NCBI GenBank assembly: GCA_963802415.1
Contig: CAWDIH010000001.1
Coordinates: forward strand, 2,170,001-2,234,000
Reading direction: 5' to 3'
Source of the DNA: DATAES01 sp963802415
Lineage (GTDB): Bacteria; Actinomycetota; Acidimicrobiia; Acidimicrobiales; JACDCH01
DNA length: 64,000 nucleotides
The notes beneath the pieces were generated by a model. That model saw only the letters and a list, made by a program, of their open reading frames with translations, made no database searches and was not told the DNA's origin. The position numbers and the translations under genes were made by a program. The stretch's first letter is position 1, and each line of letters starts with the position of its first letter. Below are positions 19,701 to 28,652 of the stretch, piece after piece.

Positions 19701-20429
19701 CTATCGCACGATTTCCATACGGAGGCCGATGTCGTCCCATTCGGGGAACTCGGGCACCCGGTTGACGGCACGGCCGGCGATCCGGCGGGCAGTCCACAAG
19801 CAGGCGGCGGCATCGACGATGTGATGGCGACGGGCCCCTCGGACCCGTCGCTCCAACACGGGCGCCAGGCTTGGCACCCGTCGCAACAGCAGGGCTCGAC
19901 GTTCGGCGACACCCCGGTGCAGGTGCTTCCCGTACCGCAGCGGGGTGTCGCCGTTGAGCTGGTAGAAGCTCAGGTCCGGGTGCACCTCGTAGACCGTGCG
20001 CTGCCAGTAGGGAGCGATCGCCGCATCCACCTCCGCGATCCTGGGGAGCACGGCCCATTGCGGTGCGCTCATGCCGTCGTTGAGGGCGGCGGCCTCCTCG
20101 TACGACGTCGCCTTCAGTGCGGAGCGAGCCGGAGCGGAGAAGATCGCACCTCGGCGAGGATGCCCCAGTAGCCGGCGGGCCTCGCGGTCACAGTTGCGTC
20201 CGCCGGCGATGGGCTCTTCCGGCAGCCCCACGTGGCAGGCGAGCCCGATGACTTCAAACGAGGGCCGCCAGTCGAGTACTTCGATGAACGAGTCGAACAG
20301 CATCGGATCCGACGCGTAGAGGGTGATGCCCTGCAGGCGTCCCGGTATCAGGAGCCACCGCCGCCCACAGGGGACGACACCGGCGAGAGGGCGGTAGGGG
20401 AGGGACGGTCCCCTAGTCGATCTCGGCAC
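19701..20429 (-). CDS. DUF429 family protein (predicted RNase H-like fold)
   Basis: 242 residues. The central and C-terminal signature of actinobacterial DUF429 is clear: NCDREARRLLGHPRRGAIF, SAPARSALKATSYEEA, YEVHPDLSFYQLNGD and EWDDIGLRMEIVR. The family has an RNase H-like fold and unproven function. The N-terminal segment where homologues carry an acidic catalytic pattern reads GVVPCGRRWLL, and the usual D-x-PIGLP motif reads LACHVGLPEE, so acidic residues may be missing. Located between the pilin and pilT but on the pilT strand. No clear functional link to pili. Confidence 0.75.
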   Translation of the reverse strand: MPRSTRGPSLPYRPLAGVVPCGRRWLLIPGRLQGITLYASDPMLFDSFIEVLDWRPSFEVIGLACHVGLPEEPIAGGRNCDREARRLLGHPRRGAIFSAPARSALKATSYEEAAALNDGMSAPQWAVLPRIAEVDAAIAPYWQRTVYEVHPDLSFYQLNGDTPLRYGKHLHRGVAERRALLLRRVPSLAPVLERRVRGARRHHIVDAAACLWTARRIAGRAVNRVPEFPEWDDIGLRMEIVR

Positions 20430-20453
20430 GGCGAATGTCTAGTTGATCGTGTC

Positions 20454-21577
20454 TCAGGTTCGCAGTGCTCTGCGCTGCTCGATGTCGAGCCTCGGCGCGT
20501 CGTGGCCGTTCTGCGATACGACGATCTCTCGTGGGTGCAGGCTCACGCTCACTGCGGACTCTTCGGTGATGATCCCGCGACCGATCAGGTCCGAAAGGTT
20601 CGCCTCGAGCGTCTGCATCCCGTCGGCGCGCGCCGGTCGAGACGACGTTGCGTAGTTGTCGCGTCTTGCCCTCGCGCACGAGGTTCTTGACGGCGTTGTT
20701 GCACACCATGATCTCGTAGGCGCCCACGAGGCCGCCGCCGATGCGGGGAATCAAGCGCTGGTAGATCACGCCTCGGAGCGTCGATGAGAGCTGTACCTGG
20801 ATCTGATCACGACGGTCAGCCGGGAACACATCGACGATGCGGTCGAGCGCCTGCGCGGTATCGTTCGTGTGCAGGGTGGCGAACACGAGGTGCCCGGTCT
20901 CGGCGAGGGTCAGCGTTGCCGCGATGCTCTCGAGATCTCGCATCTCGCCGACGAGGATCACGTCCGGGTCCTCTCGCAGCGCCGCCCGTAGCGCCACCTC
21001 GAACGAGTCGGCGTCGGTGCCGATCTCCCGCTGCGACACCACCGCTTTCTTGTGCGAGTACATGTACTCGATCGGGTCTTCGATGGTGAGGATGTGGCAC
21101 TGTCGGCCGCATGTTCACGTGATCGATGAGCGAGGCGAGGGTCGTCGACTTCCCGGCGCCGGTGGGGCCCGTGGTCAGGACGAGTCCGGACGGTTCCTCC
21201 GCGAACTTGGCAACGCTCTGGGGAAGACCGAGGTCGTCCAGCGTGGGAATGGCCAGCGGAATGATGCGCAACGAGACCGCCGGTGTGCCCCGCTGCACGT
21301 AGGCGTTGCCGCGGATGCGGGCGTGCTCCTTCCACGTGAACGAGAAGTCGACCTGGAGGGCCTCGACGAACGCGTTGTACAGATCCGGTGTGAGGATCCG
21401 CTTGACGATCATCTCCGTGTCGTCGCGGGTCAGCACCCGCTCGGCGATCGGCCCGTAGACGCCGTCAACCCGCGCGAGGGGTGGCGCGTCCGCGGTGAGG
21501 AGGAGGTCGGTCCCGCCGAGCTTCCAGACTGCCTCGATCCACTCGCTGACGACCCGGGGATCGTTCCTCGAGGTCAT
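20454..21577 (-). CDS. pilT: Type IV pilus retraction ATPase PilT (two 1-base insertions)
   Basis: ATPase that disassembles the pilus and drives twitching. Shows Walker A GPTGAGKSTT, the Asp box LTIEDPIEYMYSHKK, the PilT-type IGTDADSFEVALRAALREDP with VILVGEMRDLESI (Walker B) and the His box FATLHTNDTAQALDRI. It is spread over three frames: extra bases near 21106 (before RQCHILTIEDP) and near 20637 (before RADGMQTLE) restore a protein of about 373 residues ending at 20454 (span 3n+2). Start ATG 21577 (MTSRNDPRVV). It is transcribed opposite to pilB-pilC, so retraction may be regulated separately from assembly. Confidence 0.92.
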
Positions 21578-21648
21578 GCCCGGAGTGTACGAATGATCCC
21601 AAGCGCGGGTCTGCACTTGCGGCGAAAGGTCGATGACAATTTCGACCC

Positions 21649-21684
21649 AACTGGACCGCATTGTTTCCGCAATGCGGCCCAGTT
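21649..21684. terminator. Long imperfect hairpin between a minus-strand gene and pilT
   Basis: Arms ACTGGACCGCATTG (21650-21663) and CAATGCGGCCCAGT (21670-21683) pair over 14 bp with one mismatch (15 bp with the outer A-T), loop TTTCCG. In the 251-bp gap between the minus-strand gene ending at 21829 and the pilT start at 21577. It could terminate the upstream gene or act in the pilT leader. Nothing else is recognised in this gap. Confidence 0.55.
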
Positions 21685-21828
21685 CCCGCCGGGTCTGCCG
21701 TGCGACCCCGCCGGATCACATCGTCCACCCCGTGCGTTCCGGCTCTGTACCGGGGCCTCTCCGCCGATCTGACCGGGGAGGTCGGGGGCACGCCGGCGCG
21801 CTGCCCCCAACACTTCCCGGCCGCCGAC

Positions 21829-22266
21829 CTAGTTCCGGACCGGGCGGAAGTCGACGACCTCCACCCGCTCGGTCGACAGATCCGCCGCCTGTGTCTGTGC
21901 TGCCATCCGGCACGCCTCTGCTGCGTCGCCACCTTCGGCCACGACGGCCGTTGCGACCTCGTTGAACGGGTTGCCCATCGTCACGCCCGCAACCACCAAT
22001 GGACGGAGTGTGCGCAAACCACACACGACGCCCACTTCGCCCGGTTCCGACTCCCGCGCCGGTCGGGCCCGCACTGTCAGGACGACGTCGAAGCCGACAT
22101 CGAGCGGGCACGTGCGTCCGGGAGTGAATGCATTGCACGGAAACGCCGGTTGACCGGACTCGTGACACCGAAGGACATCGAGTCCGGCCTGTTCAACCGA
22201 CGCCGCCGCGCGATCCGCCGCCCAATCGTCAGTCCCTACGACGAGAACTCGCAGGTGCGAGTCCAT
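21829..22266 (-). CDS. Conserved hypothetical protein with Cys/His motif
   Basis: About 145 residues from ATG 22266 (RVLVVGTDDWAADRAAASVE; a longer start at 22302 or 22353 is possible). The N-terminus resembles the beginning of a receiver-like alpha/beta fold. A compact Cys/His motif follows, RCHESGQPAFPCNAF then GRTCPLD, and a hydrophobic VCGLRTLRPLVVAGV segment. I recognise the pattern as a widespread actinobacterial hypothetical protein but no function. Its 5' end faces a response-regulator gene divergently. Confidence 0.6.
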   Translation of the reverse strand: MDSHLRVLVVGTDDWAADRAAASVEQAGLDVLRCHESGQPAFPCNAFTPGRTCPLDVGFDVVLTVRARPARESEPGEVGVVCGLRTLRPLVVAGVTMGNPFNEVATAVVAEGGDAAEACRMAAQTQAADLSTERVEVVDFRPVRN

Positions 22267-22386
22267 CTCACCCGTACTGGCGTGAGCATCGCGGACTTCC
22301 ATCGACCGCAATCCTGGTACTGACAACACATGGGGGCATCGACCGGGGATCAACCCTTGCCCAACAGCGCATTACGCTCGGCGTGA

Positions 22387-23095
22387 GTGGCCGACGACGT
22401 GACGCTGGTGCTCGTGATCGACGACGATCCGCAGGTTCGGACCCTTGTGTCGCGTTTGCTCCGCCACGAGGGGTACGAAGTAGTGGAGGCTGGCGACGCC
22501 AGTGAGGCCCTGCGGCACGTGGACCAGCGAGAGCCCGATCTCGTGTTGCTGGACGTCGTGATGCCGCACGTGGACGGCATCGATCTGCTGGCGGAGATCC
22601 GCTCACGCAGCAACGTGCCGGTCATCATGCTGACCGCTCTCGGTGACGAGGCTGACCGGATCCTCGGCCTGAAATCAGGCGCGGACGACTACATGGTCAA
22701 GCCGTTCTCGCCCGGGGAGCTGAGCGCGCGGATCGAGTCGGTGCTTCGTCGCTCGCAGCTGTCGCCGAACTCTGTACCGGGCTCGGCGACGGACGCGCTC
22801 ACGTTCGGCGACCTCGAGATCGATCCTCGGACGCGCGACGTGAAAGTGAACGGACAGCTCGTCGCGCTCACCGCGGCGCGAATTCGATCTGTTGCTCTTC
22901 CTGGCCACGTCGCCGCGTCAGGTCTTCGATCGCCAGCAGCTGCTCACGCAGGTGTGGCAGTCGTCGGCCGACTGGCAGGACCCCGCGACCGTCACCGAGC
23001 ACGTGCGTCGCATCCGCCGCAAGATCGAGTCCGACCCCGACCGGCCTCGGTGGCTCAAAACGGTCCGCGGGGTCGGTTACAGGTTCGAACCGTAG
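22387..23095 (+). CDS. OmpR/PhoB-type response regulator (1-base insertion)
   Basis: Receiver domain (VLVIDDDPQVRTLVSRLL, phosphorylation Asp in LVLLDVVMP, Lys in YMVKPFSPGEL), then a winged-helix DNA-binding domain (LTAREFDLLLFLATSP, TVTEHVRRIRRKIE, VRGVGYRFEP). The frame breaks at LTA; one extra G at 22875-22876 restores REFDLLL. Corrected length about 235 residues (span 3n+1). Start GTG 22387. It ends 6 bases from the convergent hybrid kinase gene, a plausible but unproven partner. Confidence 0.92.
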
Positions 23096-23101
23096 ATCGG
23101 G

Positions 23102-26100
23102 TCAGGCCTTCAGCTGCTTCAAGGCGGCGTCGGCGGCGCGCGCGAGCTCGTCGACACCGAACGGCTTCTTGAGCACCTGCACGTCCTCGAGATCGGTGCC
23201 CTTCGTGTCCGTCCCGGCGAACCCCGTCATGAGAAGTCGCGCCGTCGCCGGCCACTGGTGTCCGAACTTCCGAACGAGCTCTAGTCCGTTCATCCCGGGG
23301 AGGACGACGTCGGACACGATGAGGTCGTAGCCACCGTTGGCGCCGGCGATCCGCAGGGCCTGCTCGGCGTCTTCAGCCGACGTGACGTCGTAGCCGGCAT
23401 CGTTCAGCGCCTTGTATGCGAAGCCACGGACGGCGACGTCGTCGTCGACGAGCAGCACCCGGGCTCGATGCGACAGCGGTGCAGCCCGTTCTACCTTGGG
23501 GGTCACGTGCGCGACACGGAAGAACGCCGAGATGGTCGTGCCCCGTCCAGGCTCGCTCGTGATGTCGAGCCGACCCCCTGAGCGTTCGACGATCGTCGAC
23601 ACCGTGCCCAAACCCAGTCCGATACCGCGCCGACCTTTCGTCGTGAAGAACGGCTCACGGCAGCGCGCCAGCGTCTCGGCATCCATGCCCACGCCGGTGT
23701 CCGCGACCACGATGCCGATGGCTGCGTTGTCGCCCGCGCCCGTCTGCACCGTGTGGATGCGGATGTCGCCGCCTTCAGGCATGGCGTCGCGGCTGTTGAG
23801 CACGAGGTTGAACAGCACCTGTTCGAGCTGACCGGCATCGATGCGGATCGCGGCATCGGTCTCGCACGAGATGTGGACCTTCACCTGATCGCCGGCCAGG
23901 CGCTGGAGCATCGGCATCAGCGACTCGCACGTCTCCTGGAGCGGTACGACAATCGGTTGCACGACCTGATTACGGCTGAGCGTAAGCAGTTGGTTCGTGA
24001 TGACTGCTGCGTGCTGTCCCGCTTGATGGATGGCGCCGACGTCGTCGCGCTCGAACGAGTCGGCCGGCATGGTCTGCAGGAGCAAGTCGCTGTAGCCGAG
24101 GATGATCGTGAGCAGGTTGTTGAAGTCGTGGGCGACACCGCCCGCGAGCCGTGCGATGGCCTCGTATCGATGGGCGTCGGTGAGTTGCTCTTCCAACCGC
24201 TTTCGTTCGGTCGTGTCACTCACGACTGCCAGGACACCCGTCGGCAGGGCGTCATGGCCGCGGAGCGGCGCAGTCGACACCCACAGCTCGACGGGACCCT
24301 GTCCGCCTTCGGCGGAGACCTCGTCTTCGGCGACATCGCCGGCGAGCGCCTTCACCGTCATGCGTCGCAGGCATTCTCGAAGGCTCAGAGGGAGCTCAAT
24401 GCTGTCCGCTCCGTTGCCGGTGAACATCGCACGAGCCGCGAGATTGGCGTCGCGCACGATGCCGCTGACGTCGAGCTCGAGGATTGCGAGCGGTGAGGCC
24501 TCGAACAGCGCCTGGAGCCGCTGCTCCCGGACGCGTACGTCGTCGTAGAGGCGCGCGTTCTGCACGGCCGCAGACGCAAGTCGGGCGAGAAGGGTGAGCA
24601 CCGCGTCGTCGCCGGCGCTGAAGTGCTCGTCTTCGGTCCGCGTGACCGACAGGTAGCCGACCTCGTGGCCGGCGGCGTCGACGAGGGGGCTCCTGGCGCG
24701 CGCTGCCTTGTCCGGGCGTTCACCGATCTCCGCTTCGACGCCGTTGTCGCCATCCAGCCACGCGTGAGCTCGTGGCGCTTGCAGCACGAGCGTGGCCTGG
24801 TCGACGAGCGTGACGAGCAGGTCGGCGGGGGACGACGAAGGGTTCAGGGAGATGGCGGCCTCGATCAACCTGGACAGTTGCTCGGCTCGACGCTCGGCCG
24901 CGATGGCGGCCTGTCTCGTCTCCGAATAGAGCATGGCGCGCTCGACGGCGATGGCACTCCGGTTCGCGATCTCCTCGACGACACGCTGATCGGACGGCCG
25001 GTACCCGCGGCGACCAGTGCCCGTAGCGGTGACGATCGTTCCCATCGGCAGACCGCGCACTCGAATCGGCGCGATGACCCACGAGCACATGCCTCGGTCT
25101 CGCAGCAAACGGCCCAGTTCGTCGTCAACGCCTCGCAGGGCACCGGTCGGATCGACGTAGGTGAGCTCGGACCGGCTGTTCGCCATGACTCGTTGCAGCG
25201 CATCGTCCATGCCAGACAGCTCGGGCGTGACGCTCTCCGTGCCGCCGCCGGGGGAGGGACGGATGCTGCTCGCCACCCGCCCGATCCGCCCGTCCGGTCC
25301 TGCCAGGTGGATGATGCACAGATCGCCGAACTGGTCGACGAGCGCCTCGGCGACGCCTCGCAGCGTGGGGAGCACGTCCTCGATCACACGAGCGAGGACG
25401 ATCGACACGTCGGCGATCAGCGCGACGTGGGCGCGGGCTTGCTGCGACGCGAGGCGTGATCTCCGCTCGGCGTCGGCAAGGCGGGCTCGCTCGATCTCGC
25501 CGGCCATGCGATCGGCTACGAGCGCCATCAACGCGAAGTCGTCACGGTCGAACGAGCGGTTCTCCGGAGCGCCCAACTCGACGATGCCGGTACGGCCTCC
25601 TTCCAACGCAAGAGGCACGAGGTGCCGAGCACGCTCGTCCGGACCGGTCACCGCTGCCCGGTCGACGGGGGTACCGACCACTCTCGGGGCAGATTCCGTG
25701 GCCGCTGCCACCTGCAGCTCGTCCGAGCCCTCTTCCGACAGCAGGACGGCGACCCAGCGGGTACGCAGGCTCGACGCCGCGCGGCGCACCAGCTCTTCGA
25801 GAACCTCCGGCAAGTGGATCTCGTCGGGCGCGTCCTCGTCGGAATAGGCGACAGGTTGCAGTGCTTTCTCCGCCCGGATGAAGGCTCGCTCGCTCCGTTG
25901 CCGCTGGATGATCTCCCGCACCAGCAGGACACTGAGGAGGGCCGCACCGGTAGCGAGGCTCAGGACCGCGGTTGTTCGCCAGGAGGAGTCGCTGAGCGCG
26001 AACGCCGCGAAGAAGATCGACCCGAGAAGAAGCAGCGCGCCGAAGGAGGCAACGATCGCCGTGATCATCCGGACATGGCGCCGTCCGGAACCCTGCGGTT

Positions 26101-26176
26101 CCACCGCGGGAGAGGCTAGTGGCCCGCTCCGGCGGGTCGAGCTGCCAGGCCGGCCACCGTCCGGCCCGGCCATCAC
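23102..26176 (-). CDS. Membrane-anchored hybrid histidine kinase with GAF, PAS and receiver domains
   Basis: 1024 residues. Two membrane helices lie at about residues 37-90. Next are three GAF-like segments (about 130-560), a PAS-like region (about 570-670), a HisKA box with the phospho-His in GGVAHDFNNLL, an HATPase (NLVLNSRDAMPEGG, DTGVGMD, REPFFTTKGRRGIGLGLG) and a C-terminal receiver (VLLVDDDVAVRGFAY, LIVSDVVLPGMNGLE, LKKPFGVDEL). The input ligand is unknown. Its ATG overlaps the end of the PspA gene (ATGA), which suggests envelope-stress signalling. The internal receiver could act by itself or pass phosphate to the convergent response regulator. Confidence 0.9.
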   Translation of the reverse strand: MMAGPDGGRPGSSTRRSGPLASPAVEPQGSGRRHVRMITAIVASFGALLLLGSIFFAAFALSDSSWRTTAVLSLATGAALLSVLLVREIIQRQRSERAFIRAEKALQPVAYSDEDAPDEIHLPEVLEELVRRAASSLRTRWVAVLLSEEGSDELQVAAATESAPRVVGTPVDRAAVTGPDERARHLVPLALEGGRTGIVELGAPENRSFDRDDFALMALVADRMAGEIERARLADAERRSRLASQQARAHVALIADVSIVLARVIEDVLPTLRGVAEALVDQFGDLCIIHLAGPDGRIGRVASSIRPSPGGGTESVTPELSGMDDALQRVMANSRSELTYVDPTGALRGVDDELGRLLRDRGMCSWVIAPIRVRGLPMGTIVTATGTGRRGYRPSDQRVVEEIANRSAIAVERAMLYSETRQAAIAAERRAEQLSRLIEAAISLNPSSSPADLLVTLVDQATLVLQAPRAHAWLDGDNGVEAEIGERPDKAARARSPLVDAAGHEVGYLSVTRTEDEHFSAGDDAVLTLLARLASAAVQNARLYDDVRVREQRLQALFEASPLAILELDVSGIVRDANLAARAMFTGNGADSIELPLSLRECLRRMTVKALAGDVAEDEVSAEGGQGPVELWVSTAPLRGHDALPTGVLAVVSDTTERKRLEEQLTDAHRYEAIARLAGGVAHDFNNLLTIILGYSDLLLQTMPADSFERDDVGAIHQAGQHAAVITNQLLTLSRNQVVQPIVVPLQETCESLMPMLQRLAGDQVKVHISCETDAAIRIDAGQLEQVLFNLVLNSRDAMPEGGDIRIHTVQTGAGDNAAIGIVVADTGVGMDAETLARCREPFFTTKGRRGIGLGLGTVSTIVERSGGRLDITSEPGRGTTISAFFRVAHVTPKVERAAPLSHRARVLLVDDDVAVRGFAYKALNDAGYDVTSAEDAEQALRIAGANGGYDLIVSDVVLPGMNGLELVRKFGHQWPATARLLMTGFAGTDTKGTDLEDVQVLKKPFGVDELARAADAALKQLKA

Positions 26177-27012
26177 GTTCCGGGTGTCTCCGGCTCCGGT
26201 TGCGGCTGCGGCTGCGGCTGCGGCTCCGGTTCCGGTTCCGGTGTGGCCGCGGCGGCGTCGACCTGCCCGGCCGGCTCGGGCTCTGACGCAGGCGCGATCC
26301 CGAGCTGCGCGCGGATCTCGGCCAGACGCGTCTGCGCCTGACGGTTCATCGACGCCTGCTCGACCTCGAGCATGCGGCTCTCGACTGAGGTGTCGGTGAG
26401 CTCGGACATGCCCTTCGCCTTGGCGTAGCGGGCCTCGATCTTCAGGCGAACCTCGTCGAGCGTCGGCACGTCGTCGCCGACGGTCTCGGACAGCGACGAC
26501 ATCGCCTTGTTCATCTGCTCCTGCATCTTCGCTTGGTCGAGCTGACCGAGGAGCTTCTGCCGTTCCGAGAGCTTCTGTTGCAGCGCCGTCGAGTTCTGCT
26601 GCACCGCCGCCTTGGCCTGATCGGCCGCTTGTGTCGACTGCAGCGACAGCGATTTGAGGTTCTCGACTTCGGACTCGAGCGCGATCAGTCGGTTGGCGAA
26701 CGCCTCTGCGGCTTGCGTGTACTCGGTGGCCTTGGCAGCGTCACCACCCTTGGTGGCTTCGTCGGCCATGAAGACCGCCTGACGGGCGGTGCCGTTGACC
26801 TTCTCGAGCTCACCCATCGCGCGGTTCAGACGCATCTCGGTCTGCTTCTGGTTGGCGATGACATTGGCCGCCTGCTCCCGCAACCGGCGGTGCTGCTCCT
26901 GCGCTTCGATGATCGCCTGCTCGAGCTGCACCTTCGGATCGGCCCGCTCGTTGAACGAGCCGGACAGCTTCGCGGTCATGTACTTCCACCAACGCTTGAT
27001 GACCTTGAACAT
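26173..27012 (-). CDS. PspA/IM30 family envelope-stress protein with Pro/Glu/Gln tail
   Basis: 279 residues, almost wholly alpha-helical coiled coil. It starts MFKVIKRWWKYMTAKLSG, an amphipathic membrane-binding helix, then NERADPKVQLEQAIIEAQEQ, typical of PspA/IM30. Such ESCRT-III-like proteins stabilise stressed membranes. The last 35 residues are alternating Glu-Pro and Gln-Pro dipeptides, not part of the family core. Located between murJ and the hybrid kinase on the same strand; the 4-base overlap with the kinase suggests coupled translation. Confidence 0.88.
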   Translation of the reverse strand: MFKVIKRWWKYMTAKLSGSFNERADPKVQLEQAIIEAQEQHRRLREQAANVIANQKQTEMRLNRAMGELEKVNGTARQAVFMADEATKGGDAAKATEYTQAAEAFANRLIALESEVENLKSLSLQSTQAADQAKAAVQQNSTALQQKLSERQKLLGQLDQAKMQEQMNKAMSSLSETVGDDVPTLDEVRLKIEARYAKAKGMSELTDTSVESRMLEVEQASMNRQAQTRLAEIRAQLGIAPASEPEPAGQVDAAAATPEPEPEPQPQPQPQPEPETPGT

Positions 27013-27023
27013 GGACGCGAAGG

Positions 27024-28652
27024 CTAGCCACGTACTGCGTCGATCGACCGGCCGCGTCGCCGCCGGTCGCGAAACCGATCACGGAGAGCGTCGATCTCCT
27101 CGACCCGGAATGCCACCAGGCACGCGCCGTACACCACGACACCGACCACGACACCCACGACGAGGCGGACCACGGCCCCCCCACCGGTCGGTGAGCCCAC
27201 GGCCCGCGAGGCGAGATAGGCCGCAACCCCCATGACGGCGGCGGCGGCCGCGATGCGAGCGGTGGTCGCGGCGAGCCGCCGGCCCTCGAGGCGTCCGACC
27301 CTGCGCCGCAGGGCGACGAACGTGACAGCGGCGGCGACGATGTAGGCGGCGGAGTATGCGAACGCGAGGCCTTGGACGCCGAACCGACCGACGAGTGCGA
27401 ACGCGAGCAGGACGTTGACACCGTTCTCGAGGACGTTGAGGAAGAACGGCGTCCGCGTGTCCTGCTGCGCGTAGAAGCCACGCAGCAGGAACAGGTAGAG
27501 CGAGAACCCGAGCAGGCCGATCGCGAAGTTGGCCAGGACATCGGCGGCGGGCACGAAACCGCCACCGAGCAACGCGGCGATCAGCGGGCGGGCGACGACG
27601 ATCATCCCGACGGCGGACGGGAGCACGACGAGCGTGATCAAACGGATGCCGTATGAGAGTCGCTCACGAAAACGGACCATGTCGCGGTTGCTGGCAGCAG
27701 AGGCCAGCTCCGGTGTGATCGTCGTCATCAACGAAACTGCGAACAGACCGTACGGCAGTTGGAAGAACTGGAACGCGTACAGGTAGAACGTCGGTGCGCT
27801 GTCGCTCTCGCGGGTAGCGAGCGCGAGTACGAAGAGCAGCGCGACCTGATTGGCGATGACGTATCCGAGCGTCCACCCGGACAGCGCGGCCACCTTTCGC
27901 ACCGCGGGATCACGCGGACGGAAGTGCCACCGGAACCGCCAGCCCGAGGCGCGTAAGGACGGCCAGAGTGCGATCGTCATGAGCGCGATGCCGGCGGTCG
28001 TCCCGAGGCCGAGGAGCCACAACCATGTCGTGTTGTCGACGATGGACTCGACTGATGCGCCGCGTCCCGCGACGTGCGCGAAGTAGAGCAACACGGCGCA
28101 CACGACGACGTTGTTGAGGATGGGCACGAACGCAGGAGCAGCGAAGCGGCGCCGCGCGTTGAGGATGGCCGTGCCGAGCGCCATGAGTCCGTAGAACAGG
28201 ATCTGCGGCGCGAACAGTCGCAGCAGGGGCACGCCGGCGCGCTCGAGGTCGGCGGCGTTCTGGTCGGGGGCAGCCCACGTGTAGGCGCGGAAGATCCAAG
28301 GAGCGGCCAGGACGGCGGTGACAGTCACCGCGATCAGCGCGCTGGCCACGATCGTGACGACCGCGTTCACGCCCGCGTCATCGTCGTCGTGGAACCGATC
28401 GACGAAGACCGGAACGAGGGTCGCCGAGAGAATGCCGCCGAGGATGAGGTCGTAGACGATGTTGGGCGTGGTGTTGGAGAGGTTGTACGCGGCGGCGAGC
28501 GCCCCACGACCGAGGACGTAGGCGAGGACGACGGTCCGTAGCAGGCCGGTGATGCGGCTGAGCGCGGTGCCGACCGCGACGACCGCCGACGAGCGGACGA
28601 TCTGCGCGTCGGTGGCTTCTCGGGTATCGCTCACACGCTGGGCGTCGCTCAC
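27024..28652 (-). CDS. murJ: MurJ-type lipid II flippase
   Basis: 542 residues with about 14 hydrophobic helices. MATE-like family signatures include ALSRITGLLRTVVLAYVLG near the N-terminus, NLSNTTPNIVYDLILGGIL and LRGFYAQQDTRTPFFLN. Flips undecaprenyl-linked peptidoglycan precursor across the membrane, feeding SEDS enzymes such as RodA. Starts ATG 28652, overlapping the stop of the upstream gene, and ends 11 bases before pspA, so the run is probably one operon. Confidence 0.92.
   Translation of the reverse strand: MSDAQRVSDTREATDAQIVRSSAVVAVGTALSRITGLLRTVVLAYVLGRGALAAAYNLSNTTPNIVYDLILGGILSATLVPVFVDRFHDDDDAGVNAVVTIVASALIAVTVTAVLAAPWIFRAYTWAAPDQNAADLERAGVPLLRLFAPQILFYGLMALGTAILNARRRFAAPAFVPILNNVVVCAVLLYFAHVAGRGASVESIVDNTTWLWLLGLGTTAGIALMTIALWPSLRASGWRFRWHFRPRDPAVRKVAALSGWTLGYVIANQVALLFVLALATRESDSAPTFYLYAFQFFQLPYGLFAVSLMTTITPELASAASNRDMVRFRERLSYGIRLITLVVLPSAVGMIVVARPLIAALLGGGFVPAADVLANFAIGLLGFSLYLFLLRGFYAQQDTRTPFFLNVLENGVNVLLAFALVGRFGVQGLAFAYSAAYIVAAAVTFVALRRRVGRLEGRRLAATTARIAAAAAVMGVAAYLASRAVGSPTGGGAVVRLVVGVVVGVVVYGACLVAFRVEEIDALRDRFRDRRRRGRSIDAVRG

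Noticed and set aside
14209..22877. Programmed ribosomal frameshifting in pil and regulator genes
   Set aside because: No slippery sequence plus structure is shared, the breaks hit unrelated genes, and each is one extra base beside a short G/C or T run; error is simpler.
26183..26260. Tandem repeat at the end of pspA as a separate repeat element
   Set aside because: It is the coding sequence of the Glu/Gln-Pro tail, in frame, so it is described with the gene.
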